DNA of 64,000 bases from JAVVHE01 sp038238915. Lineage in GTDB: Bacteria; Pseudomonadota; Alphaproteobacteria; Sphingomonadales; Sphingomonadaceae. A program made the translations under genes and the position numbers. The notes below the pieces were generated by a model, which did not search any database, was not told where the DNA came from, and saw nothing but the letters and a program-made list of their open reading frames with translations. Each line of letters opens with the position of its first letter. Position 1 is the stretch's first letter. Location of the stretch: positions 22,148-86,147 of the forward strand of contig JBBSFH010000015.1 of NCBI GenBank assembly GCA_038238915.1, read 5' to 3'. Shown one piece after another: positions 24,603 through 33,519 of the stretch.

Positions 24603-25760
24603 TTACTGCGCCGGTGTCGCCGTCGGACCCGCGAACGTGATCTCCACGCGCCGGTTCTGGGGCTCACGCACGCCATCGGCGGTCTGTACCGCGAGATGGG
24701 TCTGTCCGAAACCCTGCGTCGCGATGACCGAATCCGGCACGCCGTGAGCGGTCATATACGCCTTTGTATTGTTGGCGCGACGCTCCGACAGGCCCTGATT
24801 ATAGTTAGCCGTACCCGACGTGTCGGTGTAACCAGCGAGCTGCACGCTTGTCTGCCCGGTTGCCTTGAACTGTTCGATCGCACGATCAAGGATCTGGCTT
24901 GCATCCGGAGTGATGTCCGCCTTGTCCCAATCGAAGAAGATCAAGAAGGGACCCGGCTGCGCAGGCGGCGGCGGTGGGGGAGGCGGAGGAGGAGGCGGCG
25001 GCGGCGGTGGGGGAGGCGGCGGTGGGGGAGGCGGCGGTGGAGCAGCCCTTTCGCCAAAGTTATACGCCACCGTCAGCAACAGGCTGTGCGACCGAAACCG
25101 ATCGTTCAGTTCCAGCCCGTTAAAAGTGCGGAACTTGAGATCAGGAACGTTGAAGAAACGGTATTTTATGCCAACGTCGACATTGTCGGTGATGTGCCGC
25201 CGTGCACCTGCGATGATCTGCCATGCAAAGTGCGTATCGCTGTCATTCGCGATCTGCGGATTGATTTTATCATACGCGAGTTGATTCAACTCGACACGCG
25301 CCACACCGACGCCGCCACCTGCGAAGGCGCTCCATCCGTTTTCGTCCCCAACGTCCAGCATGGCGTTAGCCATGAAACTGAGCGCACTTGAGAGCCCTGC
25401 GACTTTCGAAAAGCTCTGAGGACCGACCGAACCAAAGCCACCGTTGGGCCGCGGGAAGTTTGCGATGGCACTGTTCAAAGTTATCGAATCAAAAAGCGCC
25501 TGCTTGTAAGCGACCTCGAACTCGGTCCTCAGCAGACCGAAGTCATATCCTACGTTACCATCGACATCAAAACCCGTCTTATGGTTCACCCGAACCGCGT
25601 TGGATGTTTGATTGCCAGACGTATCGCGCAGGTTGAACCTGTAATCCTCGGCGAGCAAGCCGCCACCTTCGAGTCCGACGTACCACGCCTTGTCACGGGC
25701 GAGGGCCGAACCGGACAGTGCGGTCGTCGCCAGGACGATCGCGACGGTCAATTTCCGCAT
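24603..25760 (-). CDS. OmpA-family outer-membrane protein with 26-proline linker
   Basis: The 385-residue envelope protein has a signal peptide (to about residue 21), then an eight-strand-type beta-barrel (AWYVGLEGGGLLAEDYRF... to SLLLTVAYNFG). A linker of 26 uninterrupted prolines (24963-25040) follows. A C-terminal OmpA peptidoglycan-binding domain completes it: FFDWDKADITPDA, LAGYTDTSGTANYNQGLSERRA and EPQNRRVEITF. The barrel sits in the outer membrane and the OmpA domain holds the cell wall. The start has a GGAAAGGGG site, and an intrinsic terminator follows. The poly-Pro run is encoded by a near-repetitive GGN tract that could vary in length. Confidence 0.92.
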   Translation of the reverse strand: MRKLTVAIVLATTALSGSALARDKAWYVGLEGGGLLAEDYRFNLRDTSGNQTSNAVRVNHKTGFDVDGNVGYDFGLLRTEFEVAYKQALFDSITLNSAIANFPRPNGGFGSVGPQSFSKVAGLSSALSFMANAMLDVGDENGWSAFAGGGVGVARVELNQLAYDKINPQIANDSDTHFAWQIIAGARRHITDNVDVGIKYRFFNVPDLKFRTFNGLELNDRFRSHSLLLTVAYNFGERAAPPPPPPPPPPPPPPPPPPPPPPPPPPAQPGPFLIFFDWDKADITPDASQILDRAIEQFKATGQTSVQLAGYTDTSGTANYNQGLSERRANNTKAYMTAHGVPDSVIATQGFGQTHLAVQTADGVREPQNRRVEITFAGPTATPAQ

Positions 25761-25892
25761 GCTATTCCCCTTTCCTAATCATGCCTGTCGCCAAGCAAAC
25801 ATCTTCGTATCGCGCTAGTGCTGGTTGCGCAAGCGGCTTAACGCCCATCGTCGGCATTCGTTGCGTCCAACACTAACGCAATACGCCTTCAG

Positions 25893-26393
25893 TCAGGATT
25901 CAATCAGCCCGTGCAGTCGGAGCATAGCTAGTAATTGAACCAGCACATTCCTGGCTTCCGCATCGATGTTTGAACCACCGCTGGGCGCACTGATGGCGGC
26001 CTGTCGCGCCGAGACCACCGTCTTACCGGAGATTTCAACTTTGCGCATCGGCCATGCGTCCGTTCGCCAACGGCTACCGTCGTAGACCATGTGGGCTGCG
26101 TCGGTGCGGTTCCATGCGATACAACCCGCCAAGGGCTTTAAAAAGGTCCAACCTCCGGCCTGAGAAGTGGCGATTTCGTCAGGGTGTTGCGCCCATGCAC
26201 CACTCCCGGCCGCGCCGACGATCCAGGCATCTCCGGGATTGGGTTCGGGAGGCGGTGTGGTCGCGCCGAACCCATTGACCGATGGATGAAGCAGGCCGTC
26301 GACGCGCATCAACGCGTTATTGTGGCTGACCTCTTTGTGCGCTTGTCCCGCGGCAAGCAGAGTCAGCGCGTATCGATCGGTGGTATCCGCCAT
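25893..26393 (-). CDS. DUF2793 phage-type protein
   Basis: The 166-residue protein resembles DUF2793, often found at the end of alphaproteobacterial GTA or prophage tail operons and thought to be a fibre or tail accessory. Recognisable parts are LTLLAAGQAHKEVSHNNAL near the N-terminus, PNPGDAWIVGAAGSGAW and GGWTFLKPLAGC. The ATG at 26393 is used because MADTTDRYALTLL is the family start. It is the last gene of the cluster. Confidence 0.75.
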   Translation of the reverse strand: MADTTDRYALTLLAAGQAHKEVSHNNALMRVDGLLHPSVNGFGATTPPPEPNPGDAWIVGAAGSGAWAQHPDEIATSQAGGWTFLKPLAGCIAWNRTDAAHMVYDGSRWRTDAWPMRKVEISGKTVVSARQAAISAPSGGSNIDAEARNVLVQLLAMLRLHGLIES

Positions 26394-26435
26394 TTTTGTC
26401 TCCTCGGTCAGTGATCCGCCCACGCGAAAAACGCA

Positions 26436-28634
26436 TCAAATATTGCCAGTGGTCGCCGGTCCCACGCCGACTATGGCGCTTACCTGCGCAACGCTCGCCT
26501 GAGCCGCGCCGACGAGGGCGCCGGTTTGCGCAATCTGCTGCGACGGTGTGATCGCCAGCGTTTCCTGCGAGGCGTAATAGCTTCGGGCGAGGCCGATCGC
26601 GGGTGTCAGCGTCACCAGATATTGTTCGGATGCTTCACCCAAGGGTACGTCCGTCCCGTCGGGCCATCCAAGCCCGATCCGGCTCCGGCGGATCCAACTC
26701 ATTCGGATTGTTCCGTCCGCATCACGCGTGATCGCAAGGTGCGCTGGAGCGAAGGGCCGCAGATTTGCGCCCGCCAATACGATGCTCTGGGCCGATACCG
26801 CCGACGCCGTTTCCATCGGCCCGACTGCTTTCACTTTGACGGACGCCCCAAGCGAAACGCCTCCCAGGTCGGCACGCAGAAGCCGCGCGGGATCGAGCAG
26901 CGTGAAGCCCTCCCCCGACATATGGCCTGCCGTTGCGAACTCTGTGCCAAATCGCCCGCGCAGCAGACCCGAAAGCCGGAACCGGCCCGGACCCGTCGCG
27001 TCGGCATTGCGATACGCCAGCAACTCTCCCCCGATCGCCGCGAGGTTTTGCCCCGCCAAAACCGCCTCACTACTTGCCGACGTAAGCCAATCGTCGGTGT
27101 TGACGAGGCTGATCTCCACTGAGTTGAGTTCGTCCCAGCGATCTCCCGTCTCGTCCGCCAGCACGCCGAGTGTCGTGCCAATCACCGCACGCGTCCGGGC
27201 TAAGCCCAGCGATGCATAGGATGTGCCGCCGTCTGTGCTGGCGAGGATTTCCGCCGCGCGCCATGCGCTGTCACCCGAGACCGCGAGCCACAGCCGGGGT
27301 GACGTCCCGCCGTCGTCAATGAAAGCTGGCAGGTCGAGGACACGCAACACCGTCGGTCCCTGCGCTGCGAACGGATTCGGCGCGACGCGCCCCGGGTCGG
27401 ATAGGGTCGCTGGACTTGCAGCGGTGCGGGCCGCGCTGCCTGCCCATGCCTCCATCTCCAGCGCGACGACCATCCCATCGAGCGCCGCGCGTCGCACCCG
27501 CCAAATACGCGGATCGTCCTCCACACGCACCATGTCGCCAACCTCGATCCCGACCCAAGCGTACGGCAGCGCTAGGGTTCGTGTCGCGCGCGCAACCTCG
27601 GCGTCGCGGGCGATCCGCTCGGCGAGCGTCCGCGCCGCTCCTGCCGTGAGCGCGGCGGGCAGATCATAATGCTTCGTTGTCCGTGTCGCTCCCGCGCCAG
27701 TCGCGCGCTGCTGCCCCGCCTGATAATCCCGCGCAGGATCGAAATACCCGATCTCGATCTGCTGAGCCGAACGCTGCGGCGCAACATTGCGCCACGCGTG
27801 CGTCTCTGCCCGCCGTGCGCCGGCGTAAGCCCCGGCATCCGCCTCCAGGATCGTCGCCGTCGGCGCGTCGCAAGGCGGTCGGAGGCGAAGCTGCGTGCCG
27901 CTCACCGCCGGATCATGCGGCTCGATCAGCGCGAGCTGCGCGATTGCCCCGCCCAGCGTCGCGCCGCCACCGACGCCATAGCCGTCTACCCTTGCGACCA
28001 ATGCGCTCGCATCGGGCACCGCCGCGCCAGCAGCGGCGAACAGATCGCTCGCCACCACGCCCAGCGTCGGAGCAGCCGCGTTGGCAAACACTTCGAACCC
28101 GAATTGCGGCACCCGATTGGCAAAATCGCCCAACTGCAGGTTCTCGAACACCGCATAGGCGAGCCCTCGGTAGGCGGGTGCCCCCACCGCGCCCTCAACC
28201 GCCACGATCAGCGAATCCGCCGCCTGATCCTCCGAGCCGGCATAGGTCCGGATGGCGCCCGCCACGCTCAGATTGCCGCTCGCGTCCCGGATCAGCTTGC
28301 CGTCCGCCCAGATGCGCCCCACGCCGCAAATCGGCCGTGCTGAAATCCCGATTGCAAGGCTCGTGGAATAGGTTCGGCCTCCGCCACCGCCCAGCTTGTC
28401 GAGACCCGATCCCTCTTCCTTCAGCCCGGTCGACCACAAGATGCCACCCGAAACCCGGATGGTGCCGTAGAGCCGCGGGATCGCCTCGCCATAGGCCGCG
28501 CTCTGAACGCGCAGCGCCGCCGCGCTGGGCTGAGTGAGCACATTGTCGATCAAGCCGCCCGCGATCGAGCCCAGCGAAGCGCCCACCTGTCCGCCTTCGG
28601 CCGCACCAATTGCCGACAGGATTGTTGTGGCCAT
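26436..28634 (-). CDS. GTA host-specificity/tail tip protein (RcGTA gene 15-like)
   Basis: The 732-residue protein is similar in layout to the GTA gene 15 product, a large central tail-tip/receptor-binding component. The N-terminus has a glycine-rich segment (AAEGGQVGASLGSIAGGLIDN). Then comes the phage tail-tip block: YGEAIPRLYGTIRVSGGILWSTGL, RTYSTSLAIGISARPICGVGRIWADGKLI and YRGLAYAVFENLQLGDFANRVPQF. The C-terminal half is beta-rich. It is shorter than RcGTA gp15 (about 1300), as in sphingomonads where the N-terminal part is separate. It starts 5 bases after the peptidase gene. Confidence 0.8.
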   Translation of the reverse strand: MATTILSAIGAAEGGQVGASLGSIAGGLIDNVLTQPSAAALRVQSAAYGEAIPRLYGTIRVSGGILWSTGLKEEGSGLDKLGGGGGRTYSTSLAIGISARPICGVGRIWADGKLIRDASGNLSVAGAIRTYAGSEDQAADSLIVAVEGAVGAPAYRGLAYAVFENLQLGDFANRVPQFGFEVFANAAAPTLGVVASDLFAAAGAAVPDASALVARVDGYGVGGGATLGGAIAQLALIEPHDPAVSGTQLRLRPPCDAPTATILEADAGAYAGARRAETHAWRNVAPQRSAQQIEIGYFDPARDYQAGQQRATGAGATRTTKHYDLPAALTAGAARTLAERIARDAEVARATRTLALPYAWVGIEVGDMVRVEDDPRIWRVRRAALDGMVVALEMEAWAGSAARTAASPATLSDPGRVAPNPFAAQGPTVLRVLDLPAFIDDGGTSPRLWLAVSGDSAWRAAEILASTDGGTSYASLGLARTRAVIGTTLGVLADETGDRWDELNSVEISLVNTDDWLTSASSEAVLAGQNLAAIGGELLAYRNADATGPGRFRLSGLLRGRFGTEFATAGHMSGEGFTLLDPARLLRADLGGVSLGASVKVKAVGPMETASAVSAQSIVLAGANLRPFAPAHLAITRDADGTIRMSWIRRSRIGLGWPDGTDVPLGEASEQYLVTLTPAIGLARSYYASQETLAITPSQQIAQTGALVGAAQASVAQVSAIVGVGPATTGNI

Positions 28635-28638
28635 CGCC

Positions 28639-29043
28639 TTATTCTCCTTGCACGAAGCGCCAGACCGATCGGATCGGCCAAGCTGGATCGGCGGGCCCCT
28701 CGACCACACGGCCGATGCCCAAATGCACCTGGATCACACCGGCTTCGGAGGCGACTGCCAAGTGCGCCACTCCTGCAACGGGCTCGAACACAATCAGATC
28801 GCCGGGCCTTATTGCCCCGGTTACGAACACTCCGCCCGCCGCCAGCCCCTCCTCCGCGCGCGCCGCCAATCCGTCGCCGCGCAGCGAATAATCCCGAGGA
28901 GCATCGATCGCTCGCCCAGCTTTCGCCAGCGCCGCGAGCACCAAACCTGCGCAATCCAGCGCAAGCCCCGGCTCGCGCCCCTGCGGCCGGAACCGCGTTC
29001 CAAGGCACGCGCGCGCGCCCGCCACAATCAGGGCTGCGCTCAT
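28639..29043 (-). CDS. NlpC/P60-type tail peptidase (RcGTA gene 14-like)
   Basis: The 134-residue cysteine peptidase is predicted to cut peptidoglycan during delivery. The catalytic cysteine is in LALDCAGLVLAAL and the histidine in GVAHLAVASE, with RPGDLIVFE preceding it. The overlap ATGA with the DUF2163 gene implies coupled translation. The small size matches GTA gene 14 peptidases. Confidence 0.82.
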   Translation of the reverse strand: MSAALIVAGARACLGTRFRPQGREPGLALDCAGLVLAALAKAGRAIDAPRDYSLRGDGLAARAEEGLAAGGVFVTGAIRPGDLIVFEPVAGVAHLAVASEAGVIQVHLGIGRVVEGPADPAWPIRSVWRFVQGE

Positions 29044-29873
29044 AACCCTGGATACTTCAAAATACCGTCGTTCCCCGGCACGTGCGGCTCGCCCCGAAAG
29101 TTCGCCATGTTTGCGAAACGATCACGGCAAGTGGCGAACCGCTTGTCGCACCCTTCACGAAGCTCGACCCGCTCGCCTGCTGCCAGCCCCGAGATCGCCG
29201 TCCGCAGCGTTGCAGAACCTGCGGCCGATCCATCCACACTGGTCTCGCGTCCCGAAGCCGCACCGCTCAGAACGCGCATACGCCCAAAGCAATAGGTGTC
29301 CGTCCCGCCCAAAGCATCGTCAGTTGCCACCGCCACCCCAGCAACGCCCAGCACCTTCGCCACGCGCGTTCGTAGCGCGAGGTCCACGCGGCAGCGCCGG
29401 TCTCCCAGCTCGGCCCGGCACGTCGGCGAATATCGCTCGATCGCTACCGCGTTCAGATCGGCCAAGGGCGTCAGCAGCTCGAGCGTAAACGTCCCGTCGT
29501 GAGCGGAGACCGCGCCGATCGTGCCCGCCACCAGTTCCATCGTCCCCGCATCGGACTCTTCCCAATCCACCAGCAAACACGAAACGGCGGCCCCTTCATA
29601 CAGTCCCGCGATCAGGTCCGCCTCGCGCACCCCATCGCTCGTCAGCGCGCCAACGATCTCCATGGCGTGCGCCTCGCCCGCCTGCCCCCAGGTGATTGCC
29701 GAAGGCTGGGCGCCGGGCGTTGCGGCGTAAACCATCCCGCCGATCGTCAGCGCGCGGTCATGCGTCGTCAGCCCCAGTGCCACCCCGTCGCGCCGAACGA
29801 TTTTCCAGCACAGGGCAAGTGTCGTCGCTGCCGCGCCAAGCCGCGCGGCGAACGTCCCCGATATCGCGCGCAT
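29040..29873 (-). CDS. DUF2163 tail hub protein (RcGTA gene 13-like)
   Basis: The 277-residue protein matches the DUF2163 / phage BR0599 type: LALCWKIVRRDGVALGLTTHD, GVREADLIAGLYEGA, SPTCRAELGDRRCRVDL and, at the C-terminus, CDKRFATCRDRFANMANFRGEPHVPGND, where the paired cysteines bind an iron-sulfur cluster or zinc in known tail hubs. It overlaps DUF2460 by one base and the peptidase by four. Confidence 0.85.
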   Translation of the reverse strand: MRAISGTFAARLGAAATTLALCWKIVRRDGVALGLTTHDRALTIGGMVYAATPGAQPSAITWGQAGEAHAMEIVGALTSDGVREADLIAGLYEGAAVSCLLVDWEESDAGTMELVAGTIGAVSAHDGTFTLELLTPLADLNAVAIERYSPTCRAELGDRRCRVDLALRTRVAKVLGVAGVAVATDDALGGTDTYCFGRMRVLSGAASGRETSVDGSAAGSATLRTAISGLAAGERVELREGCDKRFATCRDRFANMANFRGEPHVPGNDGILKYPGL

Positions 29874-30697
29874 CAGGCTTCCTTTACCTCGATCAATGGC
29901 ACCGAGGGCACGTCGCCCTGTCGGAACGCACTCAACGAAACATCCAGCGCGTCGCTCTCGACGCGAACCGGCACGTCGAACCGATACCCGGCGCTAACCG
30001 TCGCCCCCGCGGCTGGAGCGACATCGAACTGCACCGCGCCCAGCGGACCCAGGTTCCACCCGGTGGCTATCATGATACCCGCCACCGCGATCAACACGCT
30101 CCCTGCCTCCGGCCGCGTAATCCGACGCGCGGGCGTTGCGCGATCATATGCTTTCAACAGCGGAAACGCGGTCGTCAGCCCGTCGCCAACGCCCAGCACC
30201 TGATCGAACGCGCCCGGCGGTCCGGTCATATCTGCTGAACTATGGTCCATGGGATCACGGAAGCGGAACCCCGCCGCCGATCCCCGCCGCGCCCGGAAGA
30301 AAGCGATCAGCGTCCCCAGGTCCACATCGGATCTGACACCCAGCCCCGCATCGAAGCGCAGCCGTGCACTGGCCCACTGCGCGTTGCGCTGCTCATGGCC
30401 GCTCGCACTCGTCACGATCTGCGTGAAAAATGCCGGTGACACGCTCGCATGGCTGCCGATCGCCAGCGGAAAACTCACATCGTCGAAACTGTTCACCGCG
30501 TCTCCGATCCTGAAATACGTGAATCCGTCACGCGCAACCTGCGGCAGTGCCCAGATGAAGATGTCGCTGATCCCTCGCCCCCGCGCAGCCTCGGCCGCGT
30601 CCACGATTCGCCCCCACTGCACTGTGCTCCCGGGCAGCGTCGCAAACCCAGCGAAATACTGCTGGTTCGCGAATGGATACCCCAGCCGCGCCTGCAC
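29873..30697 (-). CDS. C-terminal part of the TIM-barrel/DUF2460 tail protein (downstream of a frameshift)
   Basis: This 274-residue frame begins with the end of the TIM-barrel region (QARLGYPFANQQYFAGF, DIFIWALPQVARDGF). It continues into DUF2460 (FPLAIGSHASVSP, HEQRNAQWASARLRFDAGLG, FFRARRGSAAGFRFRDPMDH), which corresponds to RcGTA gene 12. In sphingomonads I recall TIM-barrel plus DUF2460 as one fused protein, so this looks like the second half of a broken gene. Codon 1 shown is a GTG used only to define the open frame. Translation would need re-initiation. Confidence 0.7.
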   Translation of the reverse strand: MQARLGYPFANQQYFAGFATLPGSTVQWGRIVDAAEAARGRGISDIFIWALPQVARDGFTYFRIGDAVNSFDDVSFPLAIGSHASVSPAFFTQIVTSASGHEQRNAQWASARLRFDAGLGVRSDVDLGTLIAFFRARRGSAAGFRFRDPMDHSSADMTGPPGAFDQVLGVGDGLTTAFPLLKAYDRATPARRITRPEAGSVLIAVAGIMIATGWNLGPLGAVQFDVAPAAGATVSAGYRFDVPVRVESDALDVSLSAFRQGDVPSVPLIEVKEA

Positions 30698-32193
30698 CGT
30701 CGCTCGCGCAGTCGCGCCGCACCCGCGTTTCCTGAGGTCACGAAGTCATAATCCTCGAGCTGAAGCGTATCGAACGCGGGCCACGCCCACTCGCTCGGCA
30801 GGTTCAATCGCATGAGGTTGCCCGCGTTCGCGTTCACGACCTGCGGTGTGAATAACAGCAGATACACCCGACCGCCCGGAGCCGCCGCCCGCACTGCATC
30901 GCGCAGCGCCAGCGTGCTTGCGCCCAGCAGATGCCCCGCCCAATCGAAATACGCGCTTTGGTCCGCGCTCAGCGCCGCCGCCGCGCTCGTCACCGGCGGT
31001 GGTAACGGCCGACCCGTCGCGGCATAAGCCGCCACCACGGCAGCATCGTAAACGCACGGCTTCTTGTCCCCGCCCACCCACCACCACGGCTCGCCCACCT
31101 GAAAATGAACCGGCTGCCCCGCCGCCACAACCAGGCCCACGAACGCGGTCGCAACCGATCGCAGATAGGCCATCGCCGCCGCATTCGCGGGCGACAGCAG
31201 GGTGGAAGGCGGCGAATACCCCGTCGCGGCCGCGTTCCCATCCCACGCGCGCTGCTTCCACGCCTCGGGCGCGTGCGCGTCGAACAGCTCGTAGCTTATC
31301 GAAAGGATCACCTGCAGACCAATCGCGCCCGCCCGCTTCAGCAGGTCCGCATGCCACGCCGCGCACGCCACATTCAGCGGCGATCCCGTCCCGCCGGCCA
31401 AATACTTCCCGCTCGCCGCATCGAACGCCAGTCCGAAATAATGGCTCTCCCCCACATAATGGTCGAGGAGCCCGCGATAGCCGAGCGCCTGCACCTGCCG
31501 CAGGACGCGCGCGGGCGTCAGGTTATAGCTGTCGTCATACCCACTCGCGATGCGCAGCCCATGCTCGGGCAGATACGCATCGCCCACCGTGATCGTCGCC
31601 CCCGCACCGTCGCACGCGATCCCCGAAAGTTCAGCCCACCCCTCCACCGGCGCGGGGAGCGGCGTCGCCACCCCCGTATGTCCTGCAGGCACCAGGCTGA
31701 TAAACATCCGGTCGATATCGCCCGCGTAAATCGGCGATCCCGGCAGCGAGAACCCGCTCGCCAGCGTGCTGAACGGCAGCACCACCTGCGCGGCGGCCCC
31801 CGAACCGATCGCATAATTCCACAGCCGCACATACCATGTCTGCGCAGCGCCGCTTGCATCGCGCCCCTCGATCGTCAGCACCGGCCCATCCACCGCGTCG
31901 AGCGGTAACACCCCGCCGGACTGCCACCGGAACGAAAGCGTGCATCCCCGGTAATCGCGCGCCGTATCATACGCGAGCAACGGATGATCGAACCGGTCCG
32001 CGCTCTCCCAGATCAGCCCCGCCAGATCGCTGCCCTGGTAGAACACCGCGTCTACCCGCAGCGCATCGGGCGCGGTCGTCGTTACCGCCGCCATCATCGG
32101 GCGCGGAAAATCGACTGTCCAGAAGCGCGCATCGAACCGCTTCAACCAATCGCGGCGCACCGAATCGCCTGCGCCCGCCAGCCACCATCCCAT
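30493..32193 (-). pseudogene. N-terminal TIM-barrel part of the same tail protein, frameshifted
   Basis: The frame from the ATG at 32193 encodes a glycoside-hydrolase-like TIM barrel with carbohydrate-binding features (WTVDFPRPMMAAVTTTAPD, RDYRGCTLSFRW, FQVGEPWWWVGGDKKPCVYDAA, LQLEDYDFVTSGN). Authentic homology ends near 30726. After that the frame reads Arg/Gly-rich nonsense to a stop at 30493, while the true continuation (ATARATVQARLGY...) lies in the -1 frame. A missing base between about 30713 and 30726 explains this. It is either a real mutation or a sequencing error. Confidence 0.75.
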
Positions 32194-32196
32194 CGC

Positions 32197-32508
32197 TCAG
32201 CCCTCCGCCCGGCTCAGCGCGAGGACCAGCCCGCGCGCCGACTGCGTCGCTGATCGACCCATATACGCAGGCCGCCCGCGCCCTGCGTGCGCGGGCCGCG
32301 CCAACGGCAGATGCGTTCCGCCATGATGCGCTGGTGCCGAAAGTTGGGCGCTCAGCGCCTGTCCCGGTTCGGGCGGGCTCAGCCCTGTGTTGGCCGCGTC
32401 GATCCCGGCGAACGAGCGCTCCACCCCGCGCCCCGATCGCGCCAAGCCGCCCCCGCCTCCCGTATCCCCCGCCAGCGCCGCGAACAGCGCGTCGATCCCG
32501 TCCGCCAC
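32197..32508 (-). CDS. Small protein at the tape-measure position, unknown
   Basis: This 103-residue frame with a GTG start sits two bases after the DUF3168 stop and four bases before the TIM-barrel start. It is Gly/Ala/Ser/Arg-rich with no recognisable domain. Its place is where GTA clusters normally hold the tail tube, chaperone and tape-measure genes. The last residues (GRSATQSARGLVLALSRAE) weakly recall the C-terminus of short sphingomonad tape-measure proteins, so it could be a deleted remnant. That is speculative. Confidence 0.45.
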   Translation of the reverse strand: MADGIDALFAALAGDTGGGGGLARSGRGVERSFAGIDAANTGLSPPEPGQALSAQLSAPAHHGGTHLPLARPAHAGRGRPAYMGRSATQSARGLVLALSRAEG

Positions 32509-32510
32509 CG

Positions 32511-32918
32511 CTAAGCTCCCGTCGCTAAAGTGCGCGCGCTGAACTCGATAAGCCCCCGCGTCGGTCCATTCGGCGTCTCCGCGCCAACCGCGCTGCGCAG
32601 AAATCGCATCAGCGTCAGGCTATGCCCACCGAGCGCGGGCGGCATCGCCATCACCGCCGCCTCCACAGCGGCCAAAGTGGCCGCGCATCGCGCGGACCGC
32701 AGCGGCGCCTCCCAAACCTGCACCCGAACGCGATGCTCGCGTCCCTGCATCGCATAGGTGCTAGCGTCGCCCACCACATCGGGGCCCACCGTCAGATACG
32801 GCGACACTGCGCCGGGTGGCGGCGCATCGAGCACGCCCGTCACCGCGGCCGCCACCGCCGGGTCCGCCTGTAGCGCGCCGATCAGCGCCTTCGTCAAAGC
32901 CTCGCTCGCACTCGTCAT
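32511..32918 (-). CDS. DUF3168 tail completion protein (RcGTA gene 8-like)
   Basis: The 135-residue protein has the DUF3168 pattern: ALIGALQADPAVAAAV, PPPGAVSPYLTVGPD, GREHRVRVQVWE and LTLMRFLRS. Such proteins terminate the tail at the head side in related phages. The start overlaps the preceding adaptor as ATGA. Confidence 0.82.
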   Translation of the reverse strand: MTSASEALTKALIGALQADPAVAAAVTGVLDAPPPGAVSPYLTVGPDVVGDASTYAMQGREHRVRVQVWEAPLRSARCAATLAAVEAAVMAMPPALGGHSLTLMRFLRSAVGAETPNGPTRGLIEFSARTLATGA

Positions 32919-33247
32919 GCCACCACCTCTTCCACCAGCAGCCGCAGCCGATCGGGCGTCGCCGGATCGCGCGTCACGCTCAGCACTGCGAAAGCACACG
33001 CGCCCCACCGCAGCCGACACGTCAGATCGATCGCCCCTTCGCGCGCCAGCACCTTCCACCGGCTGTGCCTCACGCGCTGATCGCCCTCCACCCGCGCGTC
33101 ATCCCCGGCCTCGGTCATCTCTACCCAGATCGAACCGCTCGGGTGCCAGCCGCCATCGAACCCGCCCGCGCCGTCCCCGGCACTCAGCGCCACGAAGCGC
33201 TCCACGCCGAGCCGGGTGCGCAGTCGCCCGGCGAACCCGCTCACCAT
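32915..33247 (-). CDS. Phage head-tail adaptor (RcGTA gene 7-like)
   Basis: The 110-residue protein is of the head-tail joining type: MVSGFAGRLRTRLGVERFV, then beta-strands WHPSGSIWVEMTEAG, HSRWKVLAREG and the closing PDRLRLLVEEVV. It forms the ring between the connector and the tail. The start at 33247 overlaps the end of the preceding frame, and the stop overlaps DUF3168. Confidence 0.72.
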   Translation of the reverse strand: MVSGFAGRLRTRLGVERFVALSAGDGAGGFDGGWHPSGSIWVEMTEAGDDARVEGDQRVRHSRWKVLAREGAIDLTCRLRWGACAFAVLSVTRDPATPDRLRLLVEEVVA

Positions 33248-33510
33248 GATGAACCTCCCCACGGCGCACCCGCCAGCACGATCGCGCCGCCAAGCCCGCC
33301 CCCCAGCCGCAGTTGCCGGTACGGCCGCCACAGCGCCGCGACCACGGCGGGCGGCCCTCTTTCTTCGGGCGTGTCGCGGTTGGCGAACAGATGCGCCGCC
33401 AGCCGCACGATCCCGTGGCGCAGCGGCTCGGCCACTCCGTTCCAGTCGGTTGCCTGCCCGGCCGCATAGGTGACGCGCAGCCGCTGCGCTGTCGCGTCGC
33501 TGGTCGCCAC
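33241..33510 (-). CDS. C-terminal part of the head-tail connector, separated by an in-frame TAG
   Basis: This 89-residue frame (GTG at 33510) contains RLRVTYAAGQATDWNGVAEPLRHGIVRLAAHLF, the usual C-terminal helix of gene 6/gp6-type connectors. It is in the same reading frame as the N-terminal piece that ends at TAG 33520-33522. The two are therefore one gene broken by a nonsense codon rather than two genes. Confidence 0.65.
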   Translation of the reverse strand: MATSDATAQRLRVTYAAGQATDWNGVAEPLRHGIVRLAAHLFANRDTPEERGPPAVVAALWRPYRQLRLGGGLGGAIVLAGAPWGGSSW

Positions 33511-33519
33511 GTGCCCGGC

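Noticed and set aside
24961..25045. CRISPR-like or minisatellite repeat
   Set aside because: The GGN repeats are simply the proline-codon tract of the OmpA-type gene.
30705..30745. Programmed -1 frameshift in the tail gene
   Set aside because: A-GGA-AAC is not a proper X-XXY-YYZ heptamer and no stimulatory structure is evident; two other lesions in the cluster favour decay.
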